Source of the DNA: Bin18 sp965242795 | Lineage (GTDB): Bacteria; Desulfobacterota; Binatia; Bin18 | Length of the DNA: 64,000 bases | Assembly: GCA_965242795.1 (NCBI GenBank) | Contig: OZ251505.1 | Span: forward strand, 3,720,001-3,784,000 | Direction: 5' to 3' | In this document: positions 1 to 8,639 of the stretch, piece by piece | Position numbering within the stretch: the first letter of the stretch is position 1 | Layout of the letters: each line of letters opens with the position of its first letter | Program-made: the position numbers and the translations under genes | Notes under the pieces: generated by a model | Told to the model about the DNA's origin: nothing | Seen by the model: only the letters and a program-made list of their open reading frames with translations | The model's database searches: none

Positions 1-569
1 AAACTGACGTCGCGCGCGCGCAATTCGATCCGGCCGACGCGGAGTTCGGCGCCGTCCGCACGGTCTTGAAAACCGACCGCGCCGTCTTCGATGTCGAGCA
101 GGGCGACCAGCAGGGGCAGGCCGGCCTGTTCCTCGGCCGGCGCCGCGCCGGTGTCGTCCGTTGCCTCCGCTGCCGGAGTCGGGGTCAGGCTCTCGAAGTT
201 GAACCGTCCGTCCGCGTCCCGGATGATCCGAATCTCCGGTTTCTGGAGGACGAAGCGGGTGACCCGGATGTCGCGGGACAGCAGCGGCCACAGCGCGACG
301 TCCAGCCGGGCGGCCTCGGCGCGCACGAAGTCCTCGGTCGAAAAGGCCGGGTCGTCGGCCACCCGAAACCCGCTCAGGCGGACGCCGATGCCCGGCCACA
401 GGCTCACGCCGATTTCGGCCACCTCCACCTCGCGTCCCAGCGCGTCGGCGACCTGCGCCACGATACGGTCCTTGTTGTCGGCGATGAGCGTATCCAGATT
501 GCTCAGCGCAAACGCGACCAGCGCGATCACGACGACCAGCACCGCGGCGACAATCGTCAACTTGCGCAT
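1..569 (-). CDS. AsmA-family protein, N-terminal part (cut by window edge)
   Basis: About 189 codons are visible; the rest lies left of the window. The ATG at 569 opens a single hydrophobic signal-anchor (roughly residues 4-20). An AsmA-like segment follows, with alternating strands such as REVEVAEIGVSLWPGIGVRL and FRVADDPAF, then 'VTRFVLQKPEIRI', typical of the repeated beta-layers of this family. AsmA/TamB/YhdP-type proteins are inner-membrane-anchored, lipid-binding bridge proteins implicated in phospholipid traffic to the outer membrane. The gene lies 38 bp downstream of the HAD hydrolase on the same strand and not far from an mla operon, which fits an envelope role. The family call rests on the N-terminus only. 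Confidence 0.7.
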   Translation of the reverse strand, partial: MRKLTIVAAVLVVVIALVAFALSNLDTLIADNKDRIVAQVADALGREVEVAEIGVSLWPGIGVRLSGFRVADDPAFSTEDFVRAEAARLDVALWPLLSRDIRVTRFVLQKPEIRIIRDADGRFNFESLTPTPAAEATDDTGAAPAEEQAGLPLLVALLDIEDGAVGFQDRADGAELRVGRIELRARDVS

Positions 570-607
570 AGGGAGGGTTCCGCTTCACCGCCGGCCGAGG
601 CCGGCGG

Positions 608-1321
608 TCAGACGATTTCCAGCAGTTCGGGAATGGCGCGGATGACGCGCTCCGGCTTGTCGTCCGCGTCGGGCGGCGGCACGTGCGGCTGCGACCAGAT
701 CAACACCGCGTGCATCCCGGCCCGATTGGCACCGGCCACGTCCTGTTGCAGCGAATCTCCCACGAACCACGTCTGCTCCGGGGCACAGCCCGCCCGGCCC
801 AGAGCCAGGGAGAAGATGGCTTGGTCCGGCTTGCACGACCGGGCGTCTTCACTGGTCAGCGCCGCGTCCACGCAGGCGTCCAGGCCGGAGAGGTGCATGA
901 GGTGCGCAAAGTGGTCGTTGTCCGCGTTGCTGACGATGCCGACGTGCAGGCCGCGGCCGCGCAAGGCGGCCAGGGTATCGCGCACCCCGGGGCGCAGGCG
1001 AAACTCCCGCGCGCGCCGCTGCCACAGCCGCGCCCGGTAGTCGGCCAACTGTGCGGCCGTGAACCGGGTGTCGAACCGCGCCGCGGTCTCCTGCAACGCA
1101 TCCTCGAACAGGTCGCGGTGGAAATAGAACGGCTGCCGCAGGTAGCGGTAGAACACGGCTTTGAGGGCTGCCCGGTAAGCTCGGTGGACGGCCCCGTCGT
1201 CCGCTTCGATCCCCGCCTGCCGGGCCAATTCGAGCAGACACGCCCGCTCACCCGGGGCGGTCGTCGCGTAATCGAACAGTGTCCCGCCGAAGTCGAACAG
1301 TACGGCTTTGGTGGTCGTCAT
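608..1321 (-). CDS. HAD-superfamily hydrolase (237 aa)
   Basis: Haloacid-dehalogenase phosphatase fold. Motif I is near the N-terminus as VLFDFGGTLFD (nucleophile Asp, then a Gly where many phosphatases have a second Asp). Motif II is in 'VGIVSNAD', motif III is the Lys in 'SCKPD', and motif IV is 'FVGDSLQQDVAGA'. An alpha-helical cap lies between motifs I and II. The DFGGT form of motif I is common in the YjjG/HAD-IA branch, so activity is plausible but the substrate is unknown. The ATG at 1321 is chosen because homology begins immediately (MTTTKAVLFD); sequence upstream in the same frame is unrelated. The AsmA-like gene follows on the same strand. Confidence 0.85.
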   Translation of the reverse strand: MTTTKAVLFDFGGTLFDYATTAPGERACLLELARQAGIEADDGAVHRAYRAALKAVFYRYLRQPFYFHRDLFEDALQETAARFDTRFTAAQLADYRARLWQRRAREFRLRPGVRDTLAALRGRGLHVGIVSNADNDHFAHLMHLSGLDACVDAALTSEDARSCKPDQAIFSLALGRAGCAPEQTWFVGDSLQQDVAGANRAGMHAVLIWSQPHVPPPDADDKPERVIRAIPELLEIV

Positions 1322-1449
1322 GGTCGGGTGGCTCGCCTTTGGGAAACGGGGCGAAACTTCATTTCGGAGCGCCTCCGGTTTCGTTCTCCATGCGTGAGTG
1401 ACTGTGAAACCGAGAAGCCCTTCCGTCCCCGCTCTTTGCTGAGCGCCTC

Positions 1450-1656
1450 CTAAAGTTCCGACCCATCGATTCCTGCGATTTTCATCAGGTGCTTCAGGAG
1501 ACCGCGTTTCAGAGTTGCGCTGCCATGAACCGGAACCGAGAGAGACGCCGAGACTCCTACCTTCGTATAGACGTAGTGGCTGCCGTTGATCCGTTTCAAC
1601 TGCCATCCCCGGGAGCGGAGAAGCTCGCAGAACTTTTTTCCGGTAATGGTTTTCAC
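1450..1656 (-). CDS. hicA: HicA family toxin (mRNA interferase)
   Basis: A 68-residue protein with the YcfA/HicA fold. It has the conserved N-terminal lysines, 'LLRSRGWQLKRINGSHYVY' containing the G-S-H catalytic His, and 'VPVHGSATLKRGLLKHLMKIAGI' at the C-terminus. HicA proteins are small double-stranded-RNA-binding-fold ribonucleases that cleave mRNA when the antitoxin is lost. The start is GTG at 1656, overlapping the TGA of the upstream antitoxin gene (GTGA), so the two are translationally coupled. Antitoxin first, toxin second is a common layout for this pair. Confidence 0.9.
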   Translation of the reverse strand: MKTITGKKFCELLRSRGWQLKRINGSHYVYTKVGVSASLSVPVHGSATLKRGLLKHLMKIAGIDGSEL

Positions 1657-1856
1657 AGTGTAATTTCGATGACCCGGTCCGTCTCCGAGACGGAAACGTC
1701 CGGAATTTTGATCGACAGGCAGCCCTCGACGGCCTCATGAACGTTTTTCAACAGTTCTTCATAGGTCTCCCCCTGCGTTGCACATCCGGGAATGGACGGC
1801 ACTTCCGCCCAATATCCGCCTTCCTCTGCCTGATGGATTACAACGGTCAGCTTCAT
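1653..1856 (-). CDS. hicB: HicB family antitoxin
   Basis: A 67-residue protein matching the short HicB antitoxin (UPF0150) fold: 'MKLTVVIHQAEEGGYWAEVP' followed by 'PGCATQGETYEELLKNVHEA', which is the family signature. It binds and neutralises HicA. No C-terminal DNA-binding extension (ribbon-helix-helix or HTH) is visible, so autoregulation by this short form is uncertain. A GGAGGGA Shine-Dalgarno stands 6-7 bases before the ATG at 1856; longer in-frame upstream sequence is not HicB-like. It lies between a HAD hydrolase and a broken alcohol dehydrogenase. Confidence 0.9.
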   Translation of the reverse strand: MKLTVVIHQAEEGGYWAEVPSIPGCATQGETYEELLKNVHEAVEGCLSIKIPDVSVSETDRVIEITL

Positions 1857-1962
1857 GGACGTCCCTCCGCGTTCGTGCCTGTTCTCGGTGGATTTTCCAA
1901 AAAGAGCCCGGATGTGACAGCGCAGATGTACCAGAAATTCGGCGCGAAAGCAGGGCGCTCCC

Positions 1963-2975
1963 TCACGTCCGGCCGTCCCCGACGCGCAGCACCGCGGCCC
2001 CGGCAATGCGGCCGGCCTTCAGGCGGCGCAGCGCCTCGGTGGCCGCGGACAACGGAAACTCCTCGGTGCGGGTGTGCAGGGGGAGGTGCTGTGCCAAGTC
2101 GAGCAGCGCGCGACCGTCGGCGCGCGTGTTGGCCGTGACGCTGCGGACCGTGCGTTCGTAGAAGAGCGTGCGGGCGTAGTCGAGCGGCGGAATCTCCGTC
2201 ATGTACACGCCGGCGAGGGCCAGCGTGCCACCCCGGTCCAACGCTTCCAGGGCGTGCGGGACCACGTCACCTGCGGGAGCGAAGACGATGGCGGCATCGA
2301 GCGGATGGGGCAGCGGGTCGGACGGGCCGCCGACCCAGGTGGCGCCTAACTGTCGGGCCACGTTGCGGTGGCGTTCTCCGCGCGTGACGACCGCCACCTG
2401 GCAGTTCCGGTGCCGGGCGATCTGCAAGACGATGTGGGCCGAGCCGCCGAAGCCGTACAGGCCCAGCCGGCCGCCGGGTCGGACGTTGCAGCGTTGCAGG
2501 GCGCGGTAGCCGATGATGCCCGCGCACAGGAACGGCGCCGTTTCGACCGCGGCGACGTCTTCCGGCAGCGCGTACACGAACGCCGCGGGGGCGACCACGT
2601 ATTCGGCGTACCCGCCGTGTTCGTGATGCCGGTGAAGCGGGGCGCGAGGCACAGGTTTTCGTCCCCGCGCCCGCAGAACCGGCAGTGCCCGCACGCAGCG
2701 TACAACCACGCAACGCCTACCCGGTCGCCTTCCTTCATTTGATGGACATCCGGGCCGCACCCGACGACGCGGCCCACGATCTCGTGACCGGGAACGACCG
2801 GACTGCGTCGGGCGGGCAGGTCGCCTTCGGCCACGTGCAGGTCGGTCCGGCACACCCCGCACACTTCGACCCGGATCAACACCTGTCCGCGGCCGGGCCG
2901 GGGCGTCGGGAGTTCGATGAGCCGGAGCGGGTGACGCTCTATCGGCCCAGGCGCAACGACCGCCATGGCGCGCAT
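1963..2975 (-). pseudogene. Zinc-dependent alcohol dehydrogenase, broken by a frameshift
   Basis: Two overlapping frames together make one AdhA-type medium-chain dehydrogenase. The first frame, from ATG 2975 (or the in-frame ATG at 2966), carries the catalytic-zinc site 'CGVCRTDLH', 'PGHEIVGRV' and the structural-zinc loop 'CGHCRFCGRGDENLC' up to 'APRFTG'. The second frame continues with 'HEHGGYAEYVVAPAAFVYAL', the nucleotide-binding 'GLYGFGGSAHIV' and a normal C-terminus ending at 1963. Inserting one base at about 2627/2628 restores FTG-x-HEHGGYAEY, so a single-base deletion separates the halves. This is either a recent pseudogene or an assembly error, since both halves are otherwise well preserved. 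No operon partner is evident. Confidence 0.8.
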
Positions 2976-3049
2976 GGATGTCCTCGTTGGTGGTGCCGTC
3001 GGCCGGACTCGGAGGCGCGTAACGGTATCGGACGACGAACCGAGGCGGT

Positions 3050-5548
3050 TCAGAACGCAGCAGGCAGGGTGAAGTCGTGCGTCCGGCCGGGGACGAGTTC
3101 GACGACGCGGCCCGCCACGTCGATACGCGCCGGCTTCGGTCCCCCAGCGTCACAGGTAATGCGCAGGCGGTCGGGCGTCGTCTCGACCGACAGCCGGTTG
3201 CCGCGGTACTGCATCCGAAACTCCACACCCGCACGCAGCGCCGGAGGCAGACAGGGCGCGAACCGGAGCGTATCGCCGTGCGGTTCCATGCCCAGATAGC
3301 AGCGCAGGACGAGGTCCAACGTCCCGGCCATCACCCCGGTGTGAATCCCCTCCGCGGTGGTGCCGCCCTGAATGTCGTTGACGTCGCTCTCCAACGCCTC
3401 GCTGAACAACCGCCAGGAACGATCGGGGTCCAGCCGCGCCAGCACCCAGGCGTGCACGACGCGGCTCAGAGTCGAGCCGTGCGAGGTGCGTCGGAAATAA
3501 TAGTCCACGTTCCGGCGCACCGCGTCGTCGTCCAGGCGGTAGCCCAGGCGCCGGAATAGAGCCTGCACCTCGGCCGCGGGCAGCAGGTAGAACAGCATCA
3601 GCACGTCAGCCTGTTTGGCGACCTGATACCGGTCGGCGCTGTCGTGCTCGGCCTCCAGGATGCGGTCGAGGCGGTGGATGTCGCCGTATTTCTCGCGGTA
3701 GCCGTTCCAGTCGAATGCGCGGAGAGTCTCGAATCCCTCGAACTGGCTGACGACCTCGCCGCCGCGGTCGGCGCGGTGGGTGGGAACGTACATCTTGCGC
3801 GCGATGTCGGCCCAGCGGTCGCGCTCGGCAGGGGTGATGGCGAGGGCGGTTCGGAGTCGTCGGGCGTCTTCCGTCGGGAGCAGGGCCAGGACGTCCAGCG
3901 CCCGCAGCAGCGTCCAGACGGCCATGACGTTGGTGTAGGCGTTGTTGCGCAACCCGGGTGCGTCCGCCTCGGGATAGGCTTCGTGGTATTCGTCGGGACC
4001 CATTACCCCGTGAATCTCGTAGCGTCCCCGCTGCGGATTCAGGTGGGCCGCGCTGGACCAGAACCGCGCGACGTCCAGGAGCAATGCGGCGCCGTCCGCG
4101 GCCAGGAACTCCATGTCCAGGCTGGCTTGGTAGTACTGCCAGACGTTGTAGGCGACGGCGACGTTCACGTGCCGCTGCAGGGCGCTGTGGTCCGCGACCC
4201 AGCGCCCGGACGCCGGGTTGAGGTGGACGACCTGACTCTCTTCGCGCCCGTCGCTGCTGCTCTGCCACGGAAACATGGCGCCCGCGTAGCCGGCCCGCTG
4301 CGCCGCGGCCCGTGCCTGCGGCAACCGCCGGTAGCGGTACGCCAACAGCGACCGGGTCAACTCCGGCTGCCGGAACGTGAAGAAGGGAAAGATGAACAGT
4401 TCGTCCCAGAAGATGTGGCCGCGGTACGCCTCGCCGTGCAGGCCGCGTGCCGGAACGCTGACGTCCAGGGCGCGCGTGTGCTCGGATGCCGTCTGCAAGA
4501 GGTGGAAGGCGTGAAAACGCAACAACCGCTGGGTGCGCGGCTGCCCGCGGACGGTGACGTCGTAGCGGTCCCACACGCGGCGCCACGCCGCGGCGTGCGT
4601 TTCGAGCAGGCCGTCGAACCTCCCGGCATTTTCCAGTGTGCCGGAGAGCGTGGCCCGGAGGGCGTCCGTTCGGGCTGCCGCGGGTTCCCCGGCGGACTGC
4701 GGAGCAAGGTCGCGCGAGGTCGCCAAGGCCACGATTTTTTCCAGGGCGAGCGTCTCACCGGCTGTGACTTCGCACGACAGGTGTTGGGCGACGGAGTCGG
4801 CGTTGATGAGCGTCCGCGGGTCCGGGGGGACGACGTCGGTCCCACGGAACATCCGGGTGCGTGCCGCGAAACCGACCGTCAGGCGGGATTGCGTGGTGCG
4901 GACGAACAGCGCCATACCGTCCGGGCCGAGCGTCTCGCTCGACACGGGGTCCAGGTGCCGGTCGGCGAGTTGAGCGTAGCGCGCGACGCCCGCGTTGCGC
5001 ACCCGCCCGTCGAGGGTCGCGCGAAATTCGAGCCGCCCCGACCAGTCCTCCGGCGTCAGCGCCAGCGCGATGCCGGCCACGTGTCGGTCGGCCAGACTGA
5101 CCAGCCGCCGATACACGAGCCGCGTCCGCCGGCCGAGCGGGTCGCGTGTCCGCACCGTCCGGGTCAACAACCCGCGGGCGAGATCGAGTTCCCGCGTCCA
5201 ATCCAGAATTTCGTACGCGCCGGGCGTGAACCAGTCCGCGCCCTCCGCCCGGAAGGTGAGCCCCAGCCAGTTCGGAAAATTCACCAAGTCGTCGTTTTCG
5301 ATCCTGCGGCCGGCAATCTCGGTCGTGAGGCGGTCGTAGCCGCCCGCCAGATACGTCCCCGGATAGTGGACCCCGTCTGCCTCGACTTCTTCGGCGGCGC
5401 CGCGCGTGGCGAAAGAGCCGTTGCCCAGCGTACACAACGCTTCGCGCACGCCCTCTTGCGCGGGGAGATAGCCGTCGAACCGGACGATCCAATCGGACGG
5501 CGCGGGACCGGACGCCGTCCGTCCGGCAACCACGGGTCGGTCGGCCAT
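3050..5548 (-). CDS. Glycoside hydrolase family 65 disaccharide phosphorylase
   Basis: An 832-residue protein of GH65 length and order: N-terminal beta-sandwich, linker, (alpha/alpha)6 barrel with 'WDELFIFPFFTFRQPEL' (about 381-397), the catalytic-acid motif 'GPDEYHE' (Glu about 520), and a C-terminal beta domain. GH65 enzymes phosphorolyse alpha-linked disaccharides (trehalose, maltose, kojibiose, nigerose, or trehalose 6-phosphate) with inversion, giving beta-glucose 1-phosphate. The start of this gene is only 6 bp past the end of a gene encoding a beta-phosphoglucomutase-like domain, which would convert that product to glucose 6-phosphate. The same neighbour carries a trehalose-phosphatase domain, which favours trehalose or its phosphate as substrate; this is inference. 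The ATG at 5548 precedes the conserved 'FDGYLPAQEG'. Confidence 0.88.
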   Translation of the reverse strand: MADRPVVAGRTASGPAPSDWIVRFDGYLPAQEGVREALCTLGNGSFATRGAAEEVEADGVHYPGTYLAGGYDRLTTEIAGRRIENDDLVNFPNWLGLTFRAEGADWFTPGAYEILDWTRELDLARGLLTRTVRTRDPLGRRTRLVYRRLVSLADRHVAGIALALTPEDWSGRLEFRATLDGRVRNAGVARYAQLADRHLDPVSSETLGPDGMALFVRTTQSRLTVGFAARTRMFRGTDVVPPDPRTLINADSVAQHLSCEVTAGETLALEKIVALATSRDLAPQSAGEPAAARTDALRATLSGTLENAGRFDGLLETHAAAWRRVWDRYDVTVRGQPRTQRLLRFHAFHLLQTASEHTRALDVSVPARGLHGEAYRGHIFWDELFIFPFFTFRQPELTRSLLAYRYRRLPQARAAAQRAGYAGAMFPWQSSSDGREESQVVHLNPASGRWVADHSALQRHVNVAVAYNVWQYYQASLDMEFLAADGAALLLDVARFWSSAAHLNPQRGRYEIHGVMGPDEYHEAYPEADAPGLRNNAYTNVMAVWTLLRALDVLALLPTEDARRLRTALAITPAERDRWADIARKMYVPTHRADRGGEVVSQFEGFETLRAFDWNGYREKYGDIHRLDRILEAEHDSADRYQVAKQADVLMLFYLLPAAEVQALFRRLGYRLDDDAVRRNVDYYFRRTSHGSTLSRVVHAWVLARLDPDRSWRLFSEALESDVNDIQGGTTAEGIHTGVMAGTLDLVLRCYLGMEPHGDTLRFAPCLPPALRAGVEFRMQYRGNRLSVETTPDRLRITCDAGGPKPARIDVAGRVVELVPGRTHDFTLPAAF

Positions 5549-5554
5549 GGCGGG

Positions 5555-7144
5555 TCAGCCGTCGTGCGGCTCGGCGAGACGGCGCAGAAACGTGTGGACC
5601 TGCCCGGGGTCGCGCAGCGCGTAGGCCGCAGCGCTCGGGCGCGAGCCGTCCGCCACGACGACCGTCACCGCCCGGCCGGCCAGTGTCGTGAACGCATCTT
5701 CGTCGGTCGCGTCGTCGCCGACGAAGACCGGCACGACGTCGGGACCGCCGAGCCCCAACGCCTCCAGCAGCCAGACCGCCGCCTTGCCTTTGTGCCAGTC
5801 GAGCCGCGGCCGGATCTCGAAAACCATCTTCCCCACCGTCTTGCGCAACGCGGGCCGGTCGGCCAGCAGCGCGTCCACGCCCGCCTCGACCGCGGCGACG
5901 TCGACGGGCGCCACGTTGCGGAAGTGGACGGCGAGCGTGAATTTCTTGCGTTCGACCAGGACGCCCGGAATATCGGCGAGGGCCGCGTTCAGATGCGTTT
6001 CGAGGTCGTCCAGGAGCGGAAGGCATTTCAGCCCTTCGGGGTGTTGCAGGGCCACCCCGCCGGGGCCGCGGATGTCGAAGCCGTGGCTGCCTGCGTAATG
6101 GCAGCCGTCCAGCCCGACCAGGCGTTGCAGGTCGGCACGGTCGCGCCCGCTGACGAGTGCCACGGAACACCGGGCGGCGAGCGCGGCCACGGTGCGGCGC
6201 ACGTCGTCCGCCAGGCGGGCCAACTCCGGGTGGCTGACGATGGGCGTCAGCGTGCCGTCGTAATCCAGAAAGACGGCTGTCCGAGCATGGGCCAAGCGGT
6301 CGGTAATGGCGTCGAACCGTTCCAGTGCCGACGGGAGATTCACGACGTTACGCACGCGCGGCACTTCGGCGGTGCTACTCACGCCGACCTCGGCCAAGTC
6401 GGCGACTACGACGTCGGCACCGTTGGCGGTCAGCGCGGCGTGATTCTGTCGTCGTGCAACCCCAAGGACGAGCCCGAAGCGTCCGCGGCGGCCGGCCTCG
6501 ACGCCGGAGTTGGCGTCCTCCACCACGACCGCGCGCGCCGGTGCGACGTCCAGCCGGCGCGCGGCTTCCAGATAGGTGTCGGGCGCCGGCTTGCCGGGCA
6601 GGGCGTGGGCCGCGCTTTCCACCCCGTCCACGCGCACGTCGAACAAGCGGTCGATGCCGGCCCGCTCCAGGACGACCCGGCAATTCTTGCTGGACGAGAC
6701 GACCGCGATCTTCATCCCGCGGGCGCGCAGCGTGTACACGAGCGCGACGGTCGAGTCGAAGACCTGCGCCCCGGTCTCGGCCAGGCAGTCCAGAAAGGCC
6801 GCATTCTTTCGATTGCCCAGCCCGCACACGGTCTCCCGCGTCACGTCGTCGTCCGGGTTCCCCTCGGGCAGCACGATGCCGCGCGTCGCCAGAAAGCTGC
6901 GCACCCCGTCGTAGCGTTGTTTGCCGTCAACGTATTCCAGATAGTCGGCTTCGGCGTCGAACGGCACGGATTCCGTGCCGATTCTGTGCGACCGGCGGTC
7001 GAGAAATTCGTCGAACAGCCGCTTCCAGGCGATGGTGTGCAGCTTTTCGGTCTGGGTCACTACGCCGTCCAGGTCGAACAGCACCGCGTCGAAGTCGGCC
7101 GTGGAGATGACGGGCCGGGCGGTGTCCGGCTTGGGATCGGGCAT
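5555..7144 (-). CDS. Fusion: beta-phosphoglucomutase-like HAD plus trehalose-6-phosphatase
   Basis: A 529-residue protein with two HAD domains. Residues about 15-255 are beta-phosphoglucomutase-like: 'AVLFDLDGVV' (Asp24, Asp26), the helical cap, 'VVSSSKN', 'PGKPAPDTYLEAA' and 'VVVEDANSGVEAG'. Residues about 285-525 are trehalose-phosphatase (OtsB)-like: 'AVFLDYDGTLTPIV' (Asp294, Asp296), 'ALVSGRDRADL', 'FEIRP', 'KGKAAVWLLEALG' and 'VFVGDDATDEDAF'. The first half should interconvert beta-glucose 1-phosphate and glucose 6-phosphate; the second should dephosphorylate trehalose 6-phosphate. The ATG at 7144 is chosen because upstream sequence lacks homology. It is cotranscribed with the GH65 gene (6 bp gap), making a compact trehalose-type sugar module. 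Whether both domains are active is not shown. Confidence 0.87.
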   Translation of the reverse strand: MPDPKPDTARPVISTADFDAVLFDLDGVVTQTEKLHTIAWKRLFDEFLDRRSHRIGTESVPFDAEADYLEYVDGKQRYDGVRSFLATRGIVLPEGNPDDDVTRETVCGLGNRKNAAFLDCLAETGAQVFDSTVALVYTLRARGMKIAVVSSSKNCRVVLERAGIDRLFDVRVDGVESAAHALPGKPAPDTYLEAARRLDVAPARAVVVEDANSGVEAGRRGRFGLVLGVARRQNHAALTANGADVVVADLAEVGVSSTAEVPRVRNVVNLPSALERFDAITDRLAHARTAVFLDYDGTLTPIVSHPELARLADDVRRTVAALAARCSVALVSGRDRADLQRLVGLDGCHYAGSHGFDIRGPGGVALQHPEGLKCLPLLDDLETHLNAALADIPGVLVERKKFTLAVHFRNVAPVDVAAVEAGVDALLADRPALRKTVGKMVFEIRPRLDWHKGKAAVWLLEALGLGGPDVVPVFVGDDATDEDAFTTLAGRAVTVVVADGSRPSAAAYALRDPGQVHTFLRRLAEPHDG

Positions 7145-7202
7145 GACGAGACCGGCACGGTTCGGCCCGGTGGGGTGCGCTGAGGCGGAGGACGCCGCGC
7201 GG

Positions 7203-7850
7203 TCAGTCCGCCGGCCGTGTGGTGGCGAGCCGCTCGATCTTGGCCCGGAGTTGGCGCACCAGGTCTTCATACGAGCTTTTTCCGATGATGCGGTAGAACT
7301 GTGTCCGAAAGTTGCGGACCATGCTCACGTTTTCGACCACGACGTCATAGACCAGCCATTGCCCGCCGACCTTGTGGAACCGGTAGTTGATCGCGAAATA
7401 CTTGTTCTGGGGCGGCAGGAAGAGGCGCGTGCCGACTTCGGCGAAATCCCCGTCGATGGTCTCCTGGTCGTACAGGAATTGGACCGTGTCCAGGTATTTC
7501 CGGGCCTGCCGGTCGAACGTCTCGCCGTACGACTTCTCGACCAGGTCCATGAAGATGGCGGTGAACTCCGCCCGTTGCGCGTCGGTCCGGTCGCGCCAAT
7601 ATACGCCCAGGGTGCGGCGGGCGACCTCGCGCTCGTCGATCAGCGGCCGCACGATGGCCCCGACCCGCTCGATACGCGCGGCGCGCCGATCCGCCCCGCG
7701 GTACTCCGGGGACTCGAAGACCGCCACGATGCGGTCGATCGTCGTGCGGACCGTGTGCAGGGGCGAGTCGGCTGCCCCGACCGGGGCCAGGAGTCCGACC
7801 GCGGCGAAGACCGGGCCGCCGAGGAGCGCGGCGGAGAGGCGGAACCGCAT
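7203..7850 (-). CDS. mlaC: MlaC-type periplasmic phospholipid-binding protein
   Basis: MlaC/Ttg2D family: a signal peptide ('MRFRLSAALLGGPVFAAVGL'), then a helical/beta fold with 'RTLGVYWRDRTDAQRAEF', 'YGETFDRQARKYL', 'YRFHKVGGQWLVYDVVVENV' and 'YRIIGKSSYEDLVRQL' near the C-terminus, which is diagnostic. It shuttles phospholipid between the MlaA outer-membrane complex and the MlaFED inner-membrane complex. The ATG at 7850 gives a clean signal peptide (215 aa); a TTG at 7865 would overlap the mlaA stop and add five residues. It is the last gene of the leftward mlaE-F-D-A-C set. Confidence 0.92.
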   Translation of the reverse strand: MRFRLSAALLGGPVFAAVGLLAPVGAADSPLHTVRTTIDRIVAVFESPEYRGADRRAARIERVGAIVRPLIDEREVARRTLGVYWRDRTDAQRAEFTAIFMDLVEKSYGETFDRQARKYLDTVQFLYDQETIDGDFAEVGTRLFLPPQNKYFAINYRFHKVGGQWLVYDVVVENVSMVRNFRTQFYRIIGKSSYEDLVRQLRAKIERLATTRPAD

Positions 7851-7861
7851 GGTCCGGCGCG

Positions 7862-8599
7862 TCAACGGCCCGCGGCGTCGCGGAGGACCTGCTCCCGCCG
7901 CTGGAGGTAGCCGTCCTGCACGGCGCCGTACAGGTCCAGCGAAAAGCGGTCCACGCTCTCGAAGAGTTCCAGGTTGAGCGCGCGCGCGTTGACGGTCGCC
8001 CCGACGAGCCAGCCGGTCCGCGCGGCGATCTGTTCGGGCACGGTCGGCAGCAGGTAGTTGATGGGCTGCATGGCGCCGTCGACGCCCAGGCCGACCGCGT
8101 CGCGCACCGTGGACGGGCCGAAGAACGGCAGCACGAGATACGGCCCGGATCCGACGCCGTACTTCGCCAGGGTCTGTCCGAAGTCGGCGGAGCCCGCTTC
8201 GAGCCCGAACCAGCGGTCCGCCACGTCGAAGAAGCCGAGTCCGCCGGCCGTGGTGTTGATGAGGAAACGGGTCAGTTCGGTCCCCGCGCCCGCGAGTTCG
8301 AGTTGCAGCAGCTTGTTGCCCACGCGCGGGGCCACGTTGAGATTCCGAAAGAAGCGGGCGACGCCCTGCCGCGCCCCGGCTGGCACGACCGCGGCATAGC
8401 CGCCGGCGACCGGCCGCAACAGGTACTCGTCCAGCGTCAGGTTGAAACGGAACATCGCCTGATTGAACGGCTCCAGCGGGTCGGTGACCGGCGGCGGAGC
8501 CGCGGCGGTGTGTCCCGCGGCCAGCGCGGCACCCGCCGGCAGGCCGGATTGGACGAGCCCGCAGACCAAGAATCCCAAGACCAGTTTTTTCACCACCAT
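7862..8599 (-). CDS. mlaA: MlaA/VacJ family outer-membrane lipid-asymmetry protein
   Basis: A 245-residue VacJ/MlaA protein. After a hydrophobic leader come 'DPLEPFNQAMFRFNLTLDEY', 'GVARFFRNLNVAPRVGNKLL', 'RFLINTTAGGLGFFDVADRW' and 'FGQTLAKYGVGSGPYLVLPF', all hallmark segments. It sits in the outer membrane and removes misplaced phospholipid from the outer leaflet. The leader contains a Cys ('FLVCGL') but the residue before it is Val, so the lipobox is poor; Sec cleavage near 'AALAAG' is the alternative. GGGGAGAGG precedes the ATG. In E. coli mlaA is unlinked to mlaFEDCB, whereas here it lies inside the operon between mlaD and mlaC. Confidence 0.93.
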   Translation of the reverse strand: MVVKKLVLGFLVCGLVQSGLPAGAALAAGHTAAAPPPVTDPLEPFNQAMFRFNLTLDEYLLRPVAGGYAAVVPAGARQGVARFFRNLNVAPRVGNKLLQLELAGAGTELTRFLINTTAGGLGFFDVADRWFGLEAGSADFGQTLAKYGVGSGPYLVLPFFGPSTVRDAVGLGVDGAMQPINYLLPTVPEQIAARTGWLVGATVNARALNLELFESVDRFSLDLYGAVQDGYLQRREQVLRDAAGR

Positions 8600-8639
8600 C
8601 CTCTCCCCTTCCGTCCGCGGTCCGCGCGCCTCGACGGGA

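Noticed and set aside
3644..7183. A very long plus-strand open frame (over 1100 codons) opposite the GH65 and HAD-fusion genes
   Set aside because: It is antisense to genes with clear domains. High GC removes stop codons from the complementary frame; its product is rich in Arg, Gly, Gln and Val with no recognisable domain.
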